Origin: Geobacteraceae bacterium
GTDB taxonomy: Bacteria; Desulfobacterota; Desulfuromonadia; Desulfuromonadales; BM103
Reading direction: 5' to 3'
DNA: 64,000 bases
Assembly (NCBI GenBank): GCA_024641085.1
Contig: JAHEDT010000005.1
Span: forward strand, 1 to 64,000
This document shows positions 57,305-64,000 of this stretch, one piece after another. The translations under genes were made by a program, and so were the position numbers. The notes beneath the pieces are model-generated. The model was given only the letters and a program-made list of their open reading frames with translations, ran no database searches and was not told the DNA's origin. Positions within the stretch are counted from its first letter, which is position 1. Every line of letters begins with the position of its first letter.

Positions 57305-58435
57305 TTACAGGAAAGGCAGGATCAAACGGTCGAAAAGCAGCCAGCCGGCGGGTGTCAATGACCAGCGGTCATCGACATGCGACAGCCATTGGTCGCAGGA
57401 GACCACCACTTCCGGAAAGGCCTCTGTCAAAGTGACGCCGAAGCGCTGCTGCAGTTCGATGTCGCTGATGCCGCGTCGGGTTCGCAAGGCCAGGTAGATG
57501 GTCTCGCTCAGGGCCGATTCGCGGTCAAACCGCTCCAGGCACTGCATCGGCTCCTGCCTGTCGAGCAGTTTCTTCCGGAAGGCCTTTAAATCGGGAGGGA
57601 CTTCCCAACGGCTCCCCCAGGGGTCGGCGCGAAACGAGTGCGCCCCGGCACCAATGCCGAGGTAGGGGCCGCGCTGCCAGTAGCCGAGGTTGTGACGACA
57701 GGCGTAGCCCTGACGGGCATAGTTGGCAATTTCGTAATGCTCGTAACCGGCTGAAACCAGACGTTCATGTACCAGCAGGAAGGCATCGGCATAGAATTCC
57801 TCGTCCGGTAATGACAGTTCGCCGGCAGCAACGCTCGCCTGAAGGGGGGTCTGTGGCTCGGCCGTCAGGCCATAGCAGGACAGGTGCTCAGGGTTCAGGC
57901 CGAGATAGCAGCCGAGGTCCTCCTCGAGGTCGTCGACCGTCTGCCCGGGCAGGGCGAACATCAGGTCGAGGGAGAGGTTGTCAAAGCCGGCGTCGCGAGC
58001 CCACTGGACAGCTGTGAATCCTTCCCGCCGGTCATGCAGGCGGCCCAGAACCTCCAGTTGATGGTCGCTGCAGCTCTGCAGGCCGAGGGACAGCCTGTTT
58101 ATGCCGGCCTGGCGATATCCGGTCAGGCTTGGCAGCGTCACCGTGCCGGGATTGGCCTCGAGAGTGATTTCGGCAGCATGTGCCAGGCCGAAGGTCCGGG
58201 TGACGGCCTCCAGGATGGTGTCAACAGCCTCCGGGCGCAGAAGGGAAGGGGTGCCCCCGCCGAAGTAGACAGTGTCAAACGGACCGGACCATCCCTGTCC
58301 CCTGGCCATGTCCAGGTGTCTGGCCAAGAGCTCGGGATAGCCGGCGATCTCCTGTTCCGTGGCGCATACGGAAAAAAAATCGCAGTAGGAGCATTTCCGC
58401 TGGCAGAAAGGAATATGCAGATAGAGACCGGGCAT
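57305..58435 (-). CDS. hemW: heme chaperone HemW (radical SAM)
   Basis: 376-residue HemW, formerly called HemN-like oxygen-independent coproporphyrinogen oxidase. Radical SAM cluster Cys11, Cys15 and Cys18 in CQRKCSYCDF; GGGTPS at 60-65 binds SAM. NLGYWQRGPYLGIGAGAHSF near 255-275 is the HemW C-terminal signature. HemW binds and delivers haem rather than oxidising coproporphyrinogen. It follows the antiporter operon by about 40 nt with a hairpin in between and precedes the hrcA promoter. Confidence 0.92.
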   Translation of the reverse strand: MPGLYLHIPFCQRKCSYCDFFSVCATEQEIAGYPELLARHLDMARGQGWSGPFDTVYFGGGTPSLLRPEAVDTILEAVTRTFGLAHAAEITLEANPGTVTLPSLTGYRQAGINRLSLGLQSCSDHQLEVLGRLHDRREGFTAVQWARDAGFDNLSLDLMFALPGQTVDDLEEDLGCYLGLNPEHLSCYGLTAEPQTPLQASVAAGELSLPDEEFYADAFLLVHERLVSAGYEHYEIANYARQGYACRHNLGYWQRGPYLGIGAGAHSFRADPWGSRWEVPPDLKAFRKKLLDRQEPMQCLERFDRESALSETIYLALRTRRGISDIELQQRFGVTLTEAFPEVVVSCDQWLSHVDDRWSLTPAGWLLFDRLILPFL

Positions 58436-58448
58436 GCAGTTTCTTCGC

Positions 58449-58467
58449 CGCGGGATCTCCTCCCGCG
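58449..58467 (-). other. hairpin between antiporter operon and hemW
   Basis: CGCGGGA (58449-58455) pairs with TCCCGCG (58461-58467), loop TCTCC. There is no U-tract; it may be a processing or stabilising hairpin between the last antiporter gene and hemW. Confidence 0.35.
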
Positions 58468-58475
58468 ACTGCGTG

Positions 58476-60248
58476 TCACCTGAGGTAAAGGAGCATCGAC
58501 GCCAGGACGAGGATCACGACGGCGAGCAGGACGCCGACTCCAACCGGGTAGGCCACGCAGCGGCTGCGACTGTCGATTCGCCGAGAGACCTGCTCTTGCT
58601 GGTCGGCAATGCCGCTGGCTTCGACCCAGAGCCGATAGCCGTACTTCTGCAGGTTCCCGCACGGCTCATCGATGAACCGGGCCAGTAAGCTGGGCACCTC
58701 CCTGGCAAAGATGCGGTTGGCCCACTCGTTGATACCGTCGAACGTCCATTGGCAGAGGCGGTAAAATGCCTTGCCGCCCTTGCGGAAGACCCAGTCGATG
58801 CGGATGGATATGGTGTTCGTACGCTTTAGTAACGGGAGTAGCATGAAGAAGGCCAGTGCAGAAAACGCCAGCAGCTGGAACTGGTTAAGAGTGTGCTCGA
58901 GAGTATACGCATGGAAATCCACAGGATAGGGGAGGATGTCGTAAAGCGGCTGAGGGTAGACGCCGAGAAAGATACAGATGAAGGCGAACAGGGCCATGGC
59001 TGCGAGCATGTGTTTCGGCGGCTCGCCGGGGCGCAGCCCGTTGTCTTTGGCAAAGAAGACGAAATAGGGGAACTTGATGCCGGCATGCAGGAAGACCCCG
59101 GCCGAGGCAATTTCGAGAATCAGCCAGACCCAGAAGAACCCTTCGTGAACCCCGGCCTCAATGATCATGGGCTTACTGGTGTACCCGGAGAATAGGGGGA
59201 AACTGGAGATCGCCAACGCGCCGATCGTACCGAAGATCATCGTCCAGGGCATTGTCTTGTAGAGGCCGCCCAACTCGGTGCATTTGCTCTTGCCGGTCAT
59301 GTAAAGCACCGAGCCCGCGCTCATCCAGAGCAAGGCCTTGTAGATGATGTGGCAGAAAGCGTGGGCCACTGCCCCTGAAATGGCCAGTGAGGTGCCGATG
59401 CCGATGCCGCAGATCATGAAGCCGACCTGGTTCATGATCGAGAAGGCCAAGATGCGCCGCATGTCGTTTTCGAGGATGGCGTAGATAATCCCGTAAATTG
59501 CCATGAAGCAACCGACGGCGATCAGGATCTCCCAGCCGGCGAAGCCTCGGATCAGGGTGTAGACCGCAGTCTTGGTGGTGTAGGCCGTCATGATCACCCC
59601 GCCTGTGACCGTCGCTTCCGGGTAGGCATCGGAGAGCCAGGTCGAGAAGGGGTAGGCCGCAGCGTTGATCAGGAAGCCGATCAGGATCAGGTAGGTCGGC
59701 AGCCCCTGCAGCGAGAAGCCGTCAAAGGCCGCTGATCCGCTGGCCTCGACCTGCAGCAGGATCCCGGCGAGCAGGCAAAGGCCTCCGAAGATATGCATCA
59801 TCACGTAGCGGTACGCGGCCCCATAAGCCGCGGCGGTCCGCCTTGCCAGCACCAGGAAGGTCGATGTGATCGCCATGATCTCCCAGAAGAGATACAGGGA
59901 GATCAGGTCGCCGGCAAAAACCGCGCCGAGGGAGGCCCCAATGTAACAAAGGGCGGCGATATGCTCGTAACGATCCTTGAGGTGCTGGGCGAAGAGGAAG
60001 CAGCCGAAGGCATTGATGGTGAAGACGTAGCCGAAAGCCTTGCTCAGTTTGTCGACCCGCAGCATGCTGAGGTCGAAGCCGAACATGGTGTAGTGCCAGA
60101 ACTCCCCGGCCGGCAACTGGGTGATAATCAGAAAGGCGGCCGCCGGCGCCAGCAGAATAGTTGCCCGGCGCCCCCAGAGGGGCAGCACCAGGACCAGGGC
60201 GGCACCGGCAAAGAGCAGAACCGACGGGTGGAGGTTAGCGGCGGTCAT
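58476..60248 (-). CDS. NuoL/MrpD-like antiporter subunit
   Basis: 590-residue proton-conducting membrane protein of the NuoL/M/N and MrpA/D family, with 14 or more helices. Core markers: ISLYLFWEIMAITSTFLVL (TM5-type glutamate), TVTGGVIMTAYTTKTAVYTLIRG (the family Lys helix) and ILAFSIMNQVGFMICG. The C-terminal 150 residues carry an amphipathic segment and a final helix, like the NuoL tail. Its start lies inside the preceding small gene (14-nt overlap). Probably one of three antiporter-like subunits of a Mrp-like or membrane-bound complex in this operon. Confidence 0.85.
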   Translation of the reverse strand: MTAANLHPSVLLFAGAALVLVLPLWGRRATILLAPAAAFLIITQLPAGEFWHYTMFGFDLSMLRVDKLSKAFGYVFTINAFGCFLFAQHLKDRYEHIAALCYIGASLGAVFAGDLISLYLFWEIMAITSTFLVLARRTAAAYGAAYRYVMMHIFGGLCLLAGILLQVEASGSAAFDGFSLQGLPTYLILIGFLINAAAYPFSTWLSDAYPEATVTGGVIMTAYTTKTAVYTLIRGFAGWEILIAVGCFMAIYGIIYAILENDMRRILAFSIMNQVGFMICGIGIGTSLAISGAVAHAFCHIIYKALLWMSAGSVLYMTGKSKCTELGGLYKTMPWTMIFGTIGALAISSFPLFSGYTSKPMIIEAGVHEGFFWVWLILEIASAGVFLHAGIKFPYFVFFAKDNGLRPGEPPKHMLAAMALFAFICIFLGVYPQPLYDILPYPVDFHAYTLEHTLNQFQLLAFSALAFFMLLPLLKRTNTISIRIDWVFRKGGKAFYRLCQWTFDGINEWANRIFAREVPSLLARFIDEPCGNLQKYGYRLWVEASGIADQQEQVSRRIDSRSRCVAYPVGVGVLLAVVILVLASMLLYLR

Positions 60249-60501
60249 AATAGTCCTCCTCCCGTTTCAGCAAGTTACCGAGCATTTTGGACACCACGAT
60301 GATCGCCACGCAGGAGGCAAAGCCGAACAGGGCATAGAAGCCTGGCCAGCTTTCGACCGTGGAGAAGAGGTGATGCTTGTGCAGGAAAAAGTCGGGCAGG
60401 ACCAGCAGCACCAGCACGATATAAAATCCGGTGCGTAATCTGCGGATATTGTGCGGATGGTCGAACCAGTCAAGTTCTTTCTTCTTGCTCTTCTTGGCCA
60501 T
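60235..60501 (-). CDS. small two-helix membrane protein of the antiporter operon
   Basis: 88 residues: a basic N-terminus (MAKKSKKKELDWFDHPHNIRRLR), one helix (about 24-43), a short loop and a second helix (about 56-75), with a charged tail. It lies between two antiporter-type genes (13 nt after one, overlapping the next by 14 nt), so it is a structural subunit. Its size and plan recall accessory subunits of Mrp complexes but the sequence is not one I can name. Confidence 0.75.
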   Translation of the reverse strand: MAKKSKKKELDWFDHPHNIRRLRTGFYIVLVLLVLPDFFLHKHHLFSTVESWPGFYALFGFASCVAIIVVSKMLGNLLKREEDYYDRR

Positions 60502-60514
60502 AAACTGCAGGTCC

Positions 60515-61984
60515 TCAGCCGGCGCCAAGCGCCAGTCGGATAAGTTTGATAAACACGTCCGGGTAGAAAAACATCGTCAGCGAGGCGAGCGCGGTCAACG
60601 ACAACGGCACTATGCAGAGCAGCGGAGCTTCCTTGAAACCCTCCTCCCCGCCTTCCGGGGACGCGGCGAAAAATCCACGATACACGATCGGCAGGAAGTA
60701 GGCGGCGTTCAGCAGCGAACTGGTCAGCAGGACGGCGATCAAGAGCAGCTGATGCCCCTCAATGGCCCCGATCAGGAGATACCACTTACTGATGAAGCCG
60801 CCCATCGGCGGCATGCCGATGATACTCAGGGAGCCGAGGAAGAAGGCCAGGTAAGTGATCGGCATGCGCCGCCCCAGTCCGTCCATCTGGCTGATGTATT
60901 TCTTCTTGCTGGCGACGTAGATCGCCCCGGCGCAGAAGAACAAGGTGATCTTGCCGAAGGCGTGCATCGCCAGGTGCAGGACGCCGCCGAGCATCCCGGT
61001 TGCCGAGAGCATGCCGGCGCCGAGCACCATGTAGGACAGCTGGCCGATGGTCGAGTAGGCCAGACGGCGTTTCAGGCTGTCCTGAGTCAGTGCCACCAGC
61101 GAAGCGATCAGCAGGGTCACCGAGGCAATGGTGGTGATGATCACACCGAGGTTGGCCGTCTGCAGCGTCTCAGGACCGAGAATGTGAAAAATCACGCGGA
61201 AGATGGCAAACACGCCGGCCTTGACCACGGCTACGCCGTGCAGGAATGAACTGACCGGGGTTGGCGCCACCATGGCGGCTGGCAGCCAGCCGTGAAACGG
61301 CATCAAGCCCGCCTTGGCGAAACCGAACAGGAAGAGTACCAGCAGCAGGGCCAGCAGTTCGGGTGAGGCCTTGCCGGCCAGGATTCCGCCGACGGTGAAG
61401 TCGAGGGTCCCGGCGGCGGCGTAGGTCATCAGCATGGCCGGCAGCGCCAGGCCAATGGATGTGCCGAGGATGTAGGTCAGGTATTTGCGGCCCGAGGCCC
61501 GGGCCTCGGCAGTCTGTTCGTGGGTGACCAGCGGGTAGGTCGAGAGCGACAGGACCTCGTAAAAGAGGTACATGGTCAGCAGGTTGCCGGCAAAGGCGAC
61601 GCCGAGAGTGGCTGATATGGCGACGGCAAACGATGCGAAATAACGGGTCTGGGCGTGCTCGTCAAGGGCGCGCATGTAGCCGATCGAATAGATCGAAGTG
61701 AACAGCCAGAGGCAGGAGGCCACCAGGGCGAAAATCATGCCCAGGGCGTCGACGCGCAGTTCGATCGGCACCCCCGGGAGAACTTCAGCGATCGTGAACA
61801 CATAACCGCCGCCGTGCAGCACCCCGGGGAGCAGCGCAACGACGATCGTCAGCTTGACCAGCGCGATCAGGATCGTCCAGCTCTCGCGCAGGTTCGGTTG
61901 GCGATCGGACAGGATGATCGGCAAAGCCCCCAGCAGGGAGACCAAAATCGCGGCCAGTGGCCAGATGGAAACAATCGGTGTCAT
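60515..61984 (-). CDS. MrpD/NuoM-like antiporter subunit
   Basis: 489-residue member of the proton-translocating NuoM/MrpD family. It has the TM5 glutamate segment NLLTMYLFYEVLSLSTYPLV, the Lys/His segment APTPVSSFLHGVAVVKAGVFAIFR and RRLAYSTIGQLSYMVLGAG, with a normal 14-helix length. The start is ATG 61984; the 51-nt gap to the next gene has no signal. It forms part of the operon with two further antiporter-like subunits and the MrpC-like protein. Confidence 0.88.
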   Translation of the reverse strand: MTPIVSIWPLAAILVSLLGALPIILSDRQPNLRESWTILIALVKLTIVVALLPGVLHGGGYVFTIAEVLPGVPIELRVDALGMIFALVASCLWLFTSIYSIGYMRALDEHAQTRYFASFAVAISATLGVAFAGNLLTMYLFYEVLSLSTYPLVTHEQTAEARASGRKYLTYILGTSIGLALPAMLMTYAAAGTLDFTVGGILAGKASPELLALLLVLFLFGFAKAGLMPFHGWLPAAMVAPTPVSSFLHGVAVVKAGVFAIFRVIFHILGPETLQTANLGVIITTIASVTLLIASLVALTQDSLKRRLAYSTIGQLSYMVLGAGMLSATGMLGGVLHLAMHAFGKITLFFCAGAIYVASKKKYISQMDGLGRRMPITYLAFFLGSLSIIGMPPMGGFISKWYLLIGAIEGHQLLLIAVLLTSSLLNAAYFLPIVYRGFFAASPEGGEEGFKEAPLLCIVPLSLTALASLTMFFYPDVFIKLIRLALGAG

Positions 61985-62035
61985 AGCACTCTCAAAACCG
62001 GCTCCGGGCAAGATTGCCCGGGGTAATCACAAGAA

Positions 62036-63526
62036 TTAAAAACCGATCGGTATCATCAATCGGATGACGTTGTTCACCAGCGGGCCGGTACTCAGACCGA
62101 CCACGATCAGGAGCGCGGCGGTCAGGACCAGCGGTTTGAGCATCCACCAGGGGGCCTCATGCCGTTCGGAAGCGGTATGCTCATGATGTTGACCGTCCCC
62201 CAGAGAGCCGAAAAAGGCCAGCTCAATGACTCTGAAGAACAGCAAGGCGTTGACCAGGCTGCTGAAGACCAAAGCAATGACGAATTCCCAGTGGCCGGCA
62301 TCGATCCCGCCAAGGATCAGGTACCACTTGCTGAAAAAGCCGCAGGTGGGAGGGACGCCGATCATGGCAAAGGCCCCCAGCGTGAAGGCTGCCATGGTGA
62401 ACGGCATGCGATGGAAAATCCCTTGCATTGAAACCATCGAAACCGTGCCCTGGCGATAGATGATGGATGCTACGACCAGGAACAGGCAGAGGGTCATGAG
62501 GGCGTCGTTGACGATATGCAGGATGCTGCCGGTCAGTCCGTTGGCATTGGCCAGGAAGATGCCGCCGACCATGTAGCCGACTTCGGCAATAATGATGTAG
62601 GTCAGCATACGGCGCAGGTCCTTCTGCCCCAGGGCGAGCATCGACCCGCAGACGATCGCCAGAGCCGCTGCCCACACCGCACTGTTGGTGATCCATGCGT
62701 GGGGGAAGACCAGGGCGGGGGTGTACATGGTGATGATGACGCGCACCATGAGATAAACCGTGACCTTGGTCATCAGTGGCGCGACCATGGTGCCGGCACC
62801 GGTAGGGGCGTGGCTGTAGGCGTTGGGCAACCAGCTGTGCAGCGGGAAGAAAGCCATCTTGATCCACAAGCCGACCAGCACGAAGGCGATCGCCGTGGCG
62901 GTCGCCACCGGTGCATTGAGCGTCGGCAGGATGCGGGCGATGTCGGCCATGTTGAGGGTTCCGGTCAGGATGTAGATGTAGCCGATGCCGAGCAGGTAGA
63001 AACAGGCGCCGATCGAGCCCATGATGATGTAGTTGAAGCTGGAGAGCGCCGCCCGGCCGCGCCCCATGGCAATCAGGCCGTAAGTGGTGATCGAGGTGAT
63101 TTCGAGCAGGACGTAGAGATTGAAAGCATCGCCGGTCAGCACCAGGCCGAACAGGCCGGCAATCAGGATCAGGTACAGAGTGAAGAAAAAGGACTCACGG
63201 CCGGGGAGTTCCTGCTCAACGCTCTTCAGTGAGGAAAAGGAGGCCAGGAAAGCGACCACGGCGATGAGCACCATCATCAGGGCGCTCAGGGGGTCGACCA
63301 CCAGTTCGATGCCGAAGGGCGGTTGCCAGTTGCCGACCGTGTAGCGCAGCGTCCCGTGCGCGACCACGCGCGCCAGGGTGACCAGGGAACCGATGACCGA
63401 GAAGGCCAGCGAGCCGAGGACCAGGGGCGCGATCCACTGCTTTGAACTGCGTCCGAGCAGGTTGACGGCGAAGGCCGACAGGAGCGGGACGACCAGGACG
63501 AAGAGATGCAAATTGGTTGCGCTCAT
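62036..63526 (-). CDS. MrpD/NuoN-like antiporter subunit
   Basis: 496-residue proton-conducting subunit of the same family. TM5 segment AFNLYVLLEITSITTYGLIAMG, Lys segment APTGAGTMVAPLMTKVTVYLMVRV and RRMLTYIIIAEVGYMVGGIF. About 14 helices. A His/Glu-rich loop (GDGQHHEHTASERHEA) near 445-460 is a local oddity. It follows the MrpC-like gene with an ATGA overlap (63523-63526). Confidence 0.88.
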   Translation of the reverse strand: MSATNLHLFVLVVPLLSAFAVNLLGRSSKQWIAPLVLGSLAFSVIGSLVTLARVVAHGTLRYTVGNWQPPFGIELVVDPLSALMMVLIAVVAFLASFSSLKSVEQELPGRESFFFTLYLILIAGLFGLVLTGDAFNLYVLLEITSITTYGLIAMGRGRAALSSFNYIIMGSIGACFYLLGIGYIYILTGTLNMADIARILPTLNAPVATATAIAFVLVGLWIKMAFFPLHSWLPNAYSHAPTGAGTMVAPLMTKVTVYLMVRVIITMYTPALVFPHAWITNSAVWAAALAIVCGSMLALGQKDLRRMLTYIIIAEVGYMVGGIFLANANGLTGSILHIVNDALMTLCLFLVVASIIYRQGTVSMVSMQGIFHRMPFTMAAFTLGAFAMIGVPPTCGFFSKWYLILGGIDAGHWEFVIALVFSSLVNALLFFRVIELAFFGSLGDGQHHEHTASERHEAPWWMLKPLVLTAALLIVVGLSTGPLVNNVIRLMIPIGF

Positions 63527-63912
63527 CGTTGGGTCTTCTCCAGGATTTCGTCTTCTTCGAGAGTGCCATACTCCTTATAGATACGCTGCAGGACGGCTAG
63601 GGCTACGCCGGTGACGCTGACGCCGACGACGATCGCCGTCAGCATCAGCACGTGCGGCAAGGGGTTGACGATGGTCGCTGCATCAACTCCACCGGCCAGC
63701 GCCTGGTACTTGTCGACGATCGGGATGGCGCCACCCTTCTTGACCCCGGTTGAAACGAAGAAGAGGATGATGGAGGTCTGGAAAATGTTCATGCCGAGCA
63801 GTTTCTTGACCAGGTTGCGTTTGCCGATCATGGCATAAAAGCCGATCATCATCAGCACGACGTAGATCCAGTAGTTGTATTTGGCGACGATTTCGCCGAT
63901 GATCGACTCCAT
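63523..63912 (-). CDS. mrpC: MrpC/NuoK-like subunit
   Basis: 129 residues with three helices and a conserved membrane glutamate/lysine region, as in MrpC (MnhC) and NuoK. GMNIFQTSIILFFVS and PLPHVLMLTAIVVGVSVTGVALAVL are the typical second and third helices. It forms the proton channel with the larger antiporter subunits in Mrp complexes. Downstream genes are antiporter-like; upstream is a partial membrane subunit. Start ATG 63912; its stop overlaps the next start (ATGA). Confidence 0.88.
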   Translation of the reverse strand: MESIIGEIVAKYNYWIYVVLMMIGFYAMIGKRNLVKKLLGMNIFQTSIILFFVSTGVKKGGAIPIVDKYQALAGGVDAATIVNPLPHVLMLTAIVVGVSVTGVALAVLQRIYKEYGTLEEDEILEKTQR

Positions 63913-63914
63913 TC

Positions 63915-64000
63915 CTACAACCCTTCGTCAAGGGCCCCACCGGAACTGAGGTTCCAGTAGAGCAGCAGCATGATGCTCATAACCGCCAGGCCGACCCCGA
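63915..64000 (-). CDS. partial membrane subunit (MrpB-like?), cut by window edge
   Basis: Only the last 28 or so codons are in the window, ending VMSIMLLLYWNLSSGGALDEGL and a stop at 63915-63917. It is one hydrophobic helix followed by a short polar tail. The GGALDEGL ending resembles MrpB/MnhB-like C-termini, and the position upstream of mrpC fits the order of Mrp operons. The stop lies 2 nt before the mrpC start, so the genes are tightly linked. Confidence 0.5.
   Translation of the reverse strand, partial: GVGLAVMSIMLLLYWNLSSGGALDEGL

Overview
The window looks like chromosome of a Desulfuromonadales-type bacterium (Geobacter/Desulfuromonas relatives, Desulfobacterota). The grounds are: high GC with sharply AT-rich gaps; a DUF1302/DUF1329/RND cluster; homodimeric pyruvate:ferredoxin oxidoreductase beside an MglA/Roadblock pair; a NikMN-type nickel ECF transporter with GTAACAC half-sites; an SO_0444-type permease; and a Mrp-like antiporter operon. 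Most of it is core genome. I see no phage, insertion sequence, CRISPR array or plasmid gene. The genus call is inference, since there is no rRNA in the window.

Layout. 0.3-9.1 kb (minus): one operon for a trans-envelope hydrophobic-substrate system, with an outer-membrane barrel (DUF1302), a LolA-like periplasmic protein (DUF1329), an Asp-box beta-propeller, an RND/MMPL pump and a long-chain acyl-CoA ligase. 9.5-14 kb: SixA-like phosphatase, a 78-residue membrane protein plus SO_0444-type metal permease, a small membrane protein, transaldolase, a YHS protein and FolK. 14.3-18 kb (plus): MoxR ATPase, DUF58 protein and transglutaminase. 18-23 kb: PcnB, then MiaA, a glycosyltransferase, PilZ, a ferritin-like protein and a monoheme cytochrome. 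23-30.3 kb (minus): SucCD, the nickel ECF transporter, a SprT-like protein and a RelA/SpoT-TPR fusion. 30.5-41 kb is looser: class IV aminotransferase, SulP carrier, quinone oxidoreductase, TauE/SafE permease, orphan pseudopilin, zinc-ribbon membrane protein, cupin, Sel1 protein and several small unknowns. 41-50 kb (minus): tRNA-Asn, mglA-mglB, nifJ, recR, ybaB, dnaX, SRP RNA and tRNA-Ser. 50-57 kb (minus): the hrcA-grpE-dnaK-dnaJ heat-shock operon under a CIRCE element, with a PBP-activator-like lipoprotein gene attached. 57-64 kb (minus): HemW and a Mrp/complex I-like antiporter operon that runs off the right edge.

The most interesting points are at the level of expression. (1) dnaX carries the heptamer A AAA AAG in frame, with AGGAGA 10 nt before it, a stem 5 nt after it and a -1 frame that stops after one codon. 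This is the arrangement that makes the gamma subunit in E. coli. (2) The DUF58 gene has no ATG, GTG or TTG at its conserved N-terminus and seems to start at a CTG overlapping the MoxR stop (CTGA). (3) The nickel transporter promoter holds two direct GTAACAC half-sites over its -10 region. (4) A strong hairpin interrupts the envelope operon. (5) tRNA-Ser-ffs-dnaX-ybaB-recR keeps the gene order known from Bacillus. No wholly new system is evident; the least understood unit is the envelope cluster at 0.3-9.1 kb.
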